NCBI GenBank assembly: GCA_035570235.1
Contig: DATMML010000072.1
Coordinates: 29,873-93,872, forward strand
Length of the DNA stretch: 64,000 nt
Direction of reading: 5' to 3'
Source: Vicinamibacteria bacterium
Lineage (GTDB): Bacteria; Acidobacteriota; Vicinamibacteria; Fen-336
Part shown: positions 59,721 through 64,000 of the stretch, piece by piece
How positions within the stretch are numbered: position 1 is the stretch's first letter
Layout: each line of letters begins with the position of its first letter
Program-made: the position numbers and the translations under genes
The notes under the pieces: model-generated
Told to the model about the DNA's origin: nothing
Database searches by the model: none
Seen by the model: only the letters and a program-made list of their open reading frames with translations

Positions 59721-62525
59721 TTGATCACCAATAGCCAGAGTCGGCAAATGAGTCTCGTGGCCCTGGGGCTGCTACTCCTGACGTCCGCTTCCGCCGTCGG
59801 GCAGGAGCGCTACGGCAGCATCAAGGGTCACGTTGCTGACCACAGCAACAACCCCTTGCCCGGTGCCTCGGTTCGGGTGGATCCGGGAAACGCGACCGCG
59901 GTGACGGACCGCGAGGGCGGGTTTCTCATCGGGAGCCTGGCTCCCGGCAACTACAAGGTCTCGATCGCATACGTCGGGTTCGTAACGGACACCCAGGACG
60001 TGGTCATGACCGCGGGGGCCCAGGTCAAGATCGAGTGCAAGTTAAGGCCCGCCGTGAACGTCTCCGAGGAGGTCACAGTCACGGCTTCGCGGTCGCGGGG
60101 CGAGGTCGAGGCGCTCAATCAGAAGAAAAACGCTGACAACATCGTGGACATCTTGCCGGCGGAGGTGATCACAAGCCTCCCCAACGCGAACGTCGCCGAT
60201 GCCATCGGTCGTCTGCCCAGCGTGTCCCTCGAGCGTGACGAAGGCGAGGGCAAGTACGTGCAGGTTCGAGGCCTCGAATCACGGTATACGAACGCAACGA
60301 TCAACGGGGCCCACATCCCCAACGTGGAAAGCTTCGGTCGTAACCTGAAGCTCGACGCAATTCCCTCGAGTCTCTTGGGCCAGATCGAGCTCCACAAGAC
60401 GATCTCCCCTGACCAGGACGGGGATGCCATCGGTGGCTCCGTCAACCTCGTGACGAAGATCGCTGGAGATCAGCCGTCATTCAGCATCGGAACTCAAGGG
60501 GGTTACGTCGACCTCCAGGGTGGTCGGTATACGTACCAAGTCGACGCCACCTATACCAACCGATTCGGGCCCGACAAGAACCTGGGTCTCGTTCTCGGGG
60601 CCACGTATGACTGGAACGGCCGCGCGATCAACGACGTCGAGCCCGCGCCGGGGACTGGCAACCTCCCCGACGGGACCCCCTTCGCGAATTTCATGGGCGC
60701 AGACTTCCGGGACTACCGGTACAAGCGCAGCCGTCTCGGGTTCGCGGGAGGCCTCGATTACCGGCTCTCGCAGGACTCCTCTTTCTATCTCCGTGGGCTT
60801 TACGCGGACTTTCACAATTACGGCGACGTGTTCGTTAACACGGCGACTGCGGGTACCTTCCTCACGCCGACCCTCACGGATAACTCCGGAGGCTTCTCCG
60901 GCTACTCTCAAATTCGGACTCACGCAGAGGAGACGTACAGCGTCTCGGCCGGCGGTAAGCACAATCTTGGCACCGCCTTCCTCGACTACAATCTCTCCTA
61001 CTCCCACGCTCGTCAGACGGGCGGCTTCGTGACCACACCCTTCAGCGGCCCTTCGGCGGCCTTTATGGTGAGCCCAAGCATCTTGTACTTCCCGAAATTC
61101 ACGGCGCTCGGTGGCGTGAACCAGCTCGATGCAACTCAGTACTCCGTGTCCGCCTACCAAGTCATCGACAACACAACGCCCGACCGCGATGCCGCCGTCG
61201 CGCTTAACGTGGCCTTTCCGTACAGGAACGGTGGGGGCGAGTTCAAGATTGGCGCCAAGTACCGGGACGAGGACAAGTCGAACCAGCAGAACAACAAGAA
61301 TTTCAGTGCCACCGGCAACCCGGCGCTCCTCTTGAGCCAGGCGCCGGGGGATCTCAACGACCCGCACTACTACTTTGGCTTCTACCCTCACGGGCCGAAC
61401 CTGGACTTCAATGCGGCCCAGAACTTCTTCAACCAAAACCCCGGTGCCTTTGTCGACCTCGTGAGCCAGGACCACTCCCGCAACGATGGCAACAACTACG
61501 ACGCGAAGGAGAAGATCGCTTCCATATATGCGATGAACACGATCAAGTGGGGACAGATCCACTTGGTAGCCGGAGTGCGGGTAGAGCACACCGACGCGTC
61601 CTACAGCGGGTTCCAGGTTCACTTCGACGGCAGCGGAAACTGGGTCGGGACCACCCCTACAGGAGCCGACAACAAGTACACGAGCGTCTTGCCGAGCGTC
61701 CAAGTGCGGTACGAGATCGACCCCAACACGAACCTGCGCGCGGTCTACGGGTGGGCGATCGCACGTCCCAACTACGCCGACCTTGTTCCTTCCCTCGTCA
61801 TTACCGACCGGCGCAATCAAGTGGCCGCGGGAAACCCGAACCTGAAGCCGACCAAGGGGCAGAGCTATGACCTGCTCTTCGAACACTACCTGACGACAGT
61901 CGGGGTGATCTCGGCCGGAGCCTTTTACAAGGATCTCAAAGATCCCATTTATCCCGGTTCAGGCACGACCCTCGTCTCGGGTCCCTTCGCCGGATTCCAG
62001 CAGATACAGCCCATCAACGGCCCGAGCGCGAAGGTGTGGGGCTTCGAGACGGCGTGGAACCAGCACTTCAGCTTTCTCCCCGGCCTCCTGAACGGCCTCG
62101 GAATCGCAGCGAACTACACCTACACGGATTCGAAGGCAACATTTGATCCCTCGACAGGCCGGACGGGGACGGCCCGCCTCCAGCGCACGACGCCCAACGA
62201 GTTCAACGTGGGACTGACCTATGACAAGGGCGGGTTCTCACTGCGCGCTGCGGTCACCTACAACGCGGCGACCCTCTTCTCCTACGTCTACACGGACGGG
62301 GCGCAGGGTGGTCTCACGGGGCCGAATGGTGACATCTACCTCTATCCGCACACACAGATCGACGCGCAAGCGAGTTACACGTTCAAGAACGGCTTCCAGG
62401 TGATCGTGAGCGGCTTGAACCTGAACAACGAGGTGTTCGGCTTCTACGTTGGCAGTCCACAGTGGAATATCCAGCGCGAGTTCTACGGACCCACGATCGG
62501 GGTCGGATTCAGGCTGAATCGTTAG
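59721..62525 (+). CDS. TonB-dependent receptor 3
   Basis: A 934-residue receptor. The TTG at 59721 is chosen because TTGGGAGG lies 7 nt upstream; ATG 59748 is the alternative. A signal peptide ends near AVGQ, then a carboxypeptidase-regulatory-like domain (GSIKGHVADHSNNPLPGASV, residues ~31-115). The plug has the pattern DAIGRLPSVSLERDEGEGKY, VQVRGLESRYTNATINGAHI and DQDGDAIGGSVNLVTK, typical of Caulobacter-type receptors of the TIGR01782 group, distinct from receptors 1 and 2. The barrel ends in GVGFRLNR. Members of that group often import oligosaccharides or complex organics. It is convergent with the BON-protein gene. No operator motif is seen upstream. Confidence 0.9.
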   Translation: MITNSQSRQMSLVALGLLLLTSASAVGQERYGSIKGHVADHSNNPLPGASVRVDPGNATAVTDREGGFLIGSLAPGNYKVSIAYVGFVTDTQDVVMTAGAQVKIECKLRPAVNVSEEVTVTASRSRGEVEALNQKKNADNIVDILPAEVITSLPNANVADAIGRLPSVSLERDEGEGKYVQVRGLESRYTNATINGAHIPNVESFGRNLKLDAIPSSLLGQIELHKTISPDQDGDAIGGSVNLVTKIAGDQPSFSIGTQGGYVDLQGGRYTYQVDATYTNRFGPDKNLGLVLGATYDWNGRAINDVEPAPGTGNLPDGTPFANFMGADFRDYRYKRSRLGFAGGLDYRLSQDSSFYLRGLYADFHNYGDVFVNTATAGTFLTPTLTDNSGGFSGYSQIRTHAEETYSVSAGGKHNLGTAFLDYNLSYSHARQTGGFVTTPFSGPSAAFMVSPSILYFPKFTALGGVNQLDATQYSVSAYQVIDNTTPDRDAAVALNVAFPYRNGGGEFKIGAKYRDEDKSNQQNNKNFSATGNPALLLSQAPGDLNDPHYYFGFYPHGPNLDFNAAQNFFNQNPGAFVDLVSQDHSRNDGNNYDAKEKIASIYAMNTIKWGQIHLVAGVRVEHTDASYSGFQVHFDGSGNWVGTTPTGADNKYTSVLPSVQVRYEIDPNTNLRAVYGWAIARPNYADLVPSLVITDRRNQVAAGNPNLKPTKGQSYDLLFEHYLTTVGVISAGAFYKDLKDPIYPGSGTTLVSGPFAGFQQIQPINGPSAKVWGFETAWNQHFSFLPGLLNGLGIAANYTYTDSKATFDPSTGRTGTARLQRTTPNEFNVGLTYDKGGFSLRAAVTYNAATLFSYVYTDGAQGGLTGPNGDIYLYPHTQIDAQASYTFKNGFQVIVSGLNLNNEVFGFYVGSPQWNIQREFYGPTIGVGFRLNR

Positions 62526-62644
62526 CAAGCCCACCCGCGGACGGTCGAGGGCGACAGCCCTAGCGAATGGCTGCCGCCGACGGGTGTGGACTCGCCCATC
62601 GGTGCCTGAGGAAAGGCCCCACGCCCTGACCGCCTAGTTTCGGC

Positions 62645-63511
62645 TTATGACGACTTCTCGGTGAGGGTCAGGTCGTTCACCACTTGGCGGACGCCGGGAA
62701 CCACCTCGGCAAGGCGTGCGGCCAGCAGGCGCTCGGCTTGGGACCGCACGGAGCCTTCGATGTGAACCAAGCCCGCTTCGCTTCGCACCTGGATTCGAGC
62801 CAGATCGAAAGCGCCGGTCGTATACAGCTCGAACTCGACCCTACGCGCAAGCCTGTCCTCCGGACCGCCGGTTTGGCTGCGTGTGTCGATTTCGTTCCGC
62901 ACGTGGTCGGCGCCAACGGCCGCCTGGGCGATCTTCTGCGCCCCTGCCCGCTCCAGCTCGCTTTCCACCCAGCCGCGCAGAATGACGATGCCGTGGTCAA
63001 CGTCTACCTTAAGGCTGGCACTAGCGAGGAGTGGCTCGCGCCGGAGGCGTTCCTGTAGCGCCACCTGGGTCTCGAGGTCCGCGATCCGCTGCAGGAGCGT
63101 CTCTTCATAGCCAGTCGTTGCCGCCCGGGGGTCTATCACGAGCTCGTTCTGCACGCCGGCAACGCCGGGAGTGTCGGCGGCGATTGCCTCGATGATCGAG
63201 CGCGCTTCTTGGGTTGGGACGCGGCCAGCCAGGGTCACGACGCCTGCATGGGCGTCGACATCGATCTTCATGCCGGAGACTCGACGCGAGAGTCCCAGGG
63301 CGCTCCGTACCCGCGCCTTCTGGGCCGCATCTATCGAGGTCTCCCGGACGGTCGACAACTTCTTGCCGATCTCACGCAGGTCGAGCCGGTCGGCGTAGGC
63401 AAGCACGCCCACGCCTCCGGCCAGGATCAAAGCCAGGGCGATGAGCCAGCGCCGCCGGCGAGCCGGCGGCGGCGTCTTGCTCGCGAAAACAGGTCGGGTG
63501 TCTTCTGTCAT
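62645..63511 (-). CDS. Membrane-anchored triple BON-domain protein
   Basis: A 288-residue protein. A basic, then hydrophobic segment (RRRRWLIALALILAGGVGVLAY, residues ~17-40) anchors it to the inner membrane. Three BON domains follow, at about 62-127 (VDAHAGVVTLAGRVPTQEA), 150-215 (VDVDHGIVILRGWVESELE) and 217-285 (VRSEAGLVHIEGSVRSQAE). BON domains bind lipid or peptidoglycan-associated surfaces and occur in OsmY and related stress proteins. The role is thus probably envelope maintenance under stress. It is convergent with TonB receptor 3, and transcription starts from the region to the right. It is not an obvious part of the amino-acid island. Confidence 0.82.
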   Translation of the reverse strand: MTEDTRPVFASKTPPPARRRRWLIALALILAGGVGVLAYADRLDLREIGKKLSTVRETSIDAAQKARVRSALGLSRRVSGMKIDVDAHAGVVTLAGRVPTQEARSIIEAIAADTPGVAGVQNELVIDPRAATTGYEETLLQRIADLETQVALQERLRREPLLASASLKVDVDHGIVILRGWVESELERAGAQKIAQAAVGADHVRNEIDTRSQTGGPEDRLARRVEFELYTTGAFDLARIQVRSEAGLVHIEGSVRSQAERLLAARLAEVVPGVRQVVNDLTLTEKSS

Positions 63512-63875
63512 CTTGGGACCTTCTTTCTGTCCTCAGGCAGCCTGATCGGAGCGCCCGGTAGTTCCCGCCTTCCTTGAAGGTCGCTCATTCCGAGCCGCGG
63601 GACTGTGACCTGCGTCATGTCTCGCCTAATGTGATCCAGAGCACAACGGGTTCCCCTTGTCACCAGCCTCCCGCCGTGGTTGCTCCTTCAGCCGGGCTTT
63701 TAGTCCTACGAGCGCTACGACCGGCGACCCATGGAAGACACACGCCTCCAATCCCCAAGCAGATCAGCAACTTGAAGCGCCCTCGAAGCTTCCGGCCCAG
63801 CAATGATCAGACCTATAGCCGGGTGGAACCGCGCCGGTGCCCCGGTGAGCCACAGGCTAACCGGGGATTAGGACA
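63512..63875. other. Intergenic stretch of 364 nt, nothing recognised
   Basis: Upstream of the BON-domain gene and downstream of the His-rich gene at the window edge. Overlapping frames are not recognisable. No clear hairpin or promoter was identified. Confidence 0.4.
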
Positions 63876-64000
63876 CTACTTGTGAGACTCCTTATGAGCT
63901 TCTTCGGTGTGCTCGTGAGCCTGCTTGCTGTGCTCGTGGGCCTTCTTCGCGTGCTCCAAAGCGGTCTTCTCATCCCCCGCTTCGTGATGAAGAGCCGCCA
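63876..64000 (-). CDS. Histidine-rich protein, C-terminal part (partial)
   Basis: The minus strand reads an open frame from the window edge to a TAG at 63878-63876, giving about 40 C-terminal residues. These contain the repeat AKKAHEHSKQAHEHTEEAHKE and end in SHK. The regular spacing of EH/AH pairs within Lys/Glu-rich sequence predicts a charged alpha-helix that could bind metal ions through histidine. Only the C-terminus is in the window, so length, start and any upstream domain cannot be judged. Similar short His/Lys-rich proteins exist in soil bacteria, without known function. Confidence 0.6.
   Translation of the reverse strand, partial: AALHHEAGDEKTALEHAKKAHEHSKQAHEHTEEAHKESHK

Overview
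The window looks like a piece of a high-GC Gram-negative chromosome, most likely an Acidobacteriota-type soil bacterium. This assignment is inferred from gene content: three TonB-dependent receptors with an N-terminal carboxypeptidase-regulatory-like domain, five beta-lactamase-fold serine hydrolases, a VPS10/sortilin-type BNR protein, a sulfatase-fold/TPR protein and a fused indolepyruvate:ferredoxin oxidoreductase. No rRNA, convincing tRNA or CRISPR array was seen. The only mobile-element trace is the C-terminal end of an IS21-type IstB ATPase at the left edge.

Layout. 0-9 kb: IstB remnant, exported amidohydrolase, divergent M20 and S9 peptidases, a trypsin-like protease and a serine hydrolase. 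9-18 kb: a TonB receptor divergent from ornithine cyclodeaminase, a SelA-like PLP enzyme, and the operon GTPase (COG2403)-ornithine carbamoyltransferase-carbamate kinase. 18-26 kb: sulfatase-fold/TPR protein, a second TonB receptor, a Fis-HTH fusion protein and a GlxA-type AraC regulator. 26-34 kb: APC permease, CapA-like and VPS10-like proteins, serine hydrolase. 34-43 kb: ornithine aminotransferase, GntR/FCD regulator, class I aminotransferase, fused IOR, class III aminotransferase. 43-59 kb: serine hydrolase plus MBL protein, APC permease plus two M55 D-aminopeptidases, alpha/beta hydrolase, serine hydrolase, phosphatase-superfamily protein, CocE-type hydrolase, serine hydrolase, DSD1/D-threonine-aldolase-like enzyme. 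59-64 kb: third TonB receptor, triple-BON protein, and the C-terminus of a His-rich protein.

Taken together this is a peptide and amino-acid scavenging island. Receptors and permeases bring material in. Secreted peptidases, several suited to D-residues, release amino acids. Ornithine, citrulline and other amino acids are then channelled through OCD, OAT, OTC/carbamate kinase, aminotransferases and IOR.

The main finding is a shared operator-like motif, consensus ATTGTTCAACANGTCAACA (about TTGTT-N9-RACA). Copies lie in at least eight intergenic regions and usually overlap plausible sigma70 -35/-10 elements. The flanking genes are M20, S9, TonB-1, OCD, SelA-like, the GTPase-OTC-CK operon, serine hydrolase 2/OAT, IOR/class III aminotransferase, permease-M55-M55, and phosphatase-like/CocE. 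This suggests one local regulon with a single transcription factor. The GntR/FCD protein at 35.7 kb is the best candidate in the window, but that link is an inference.
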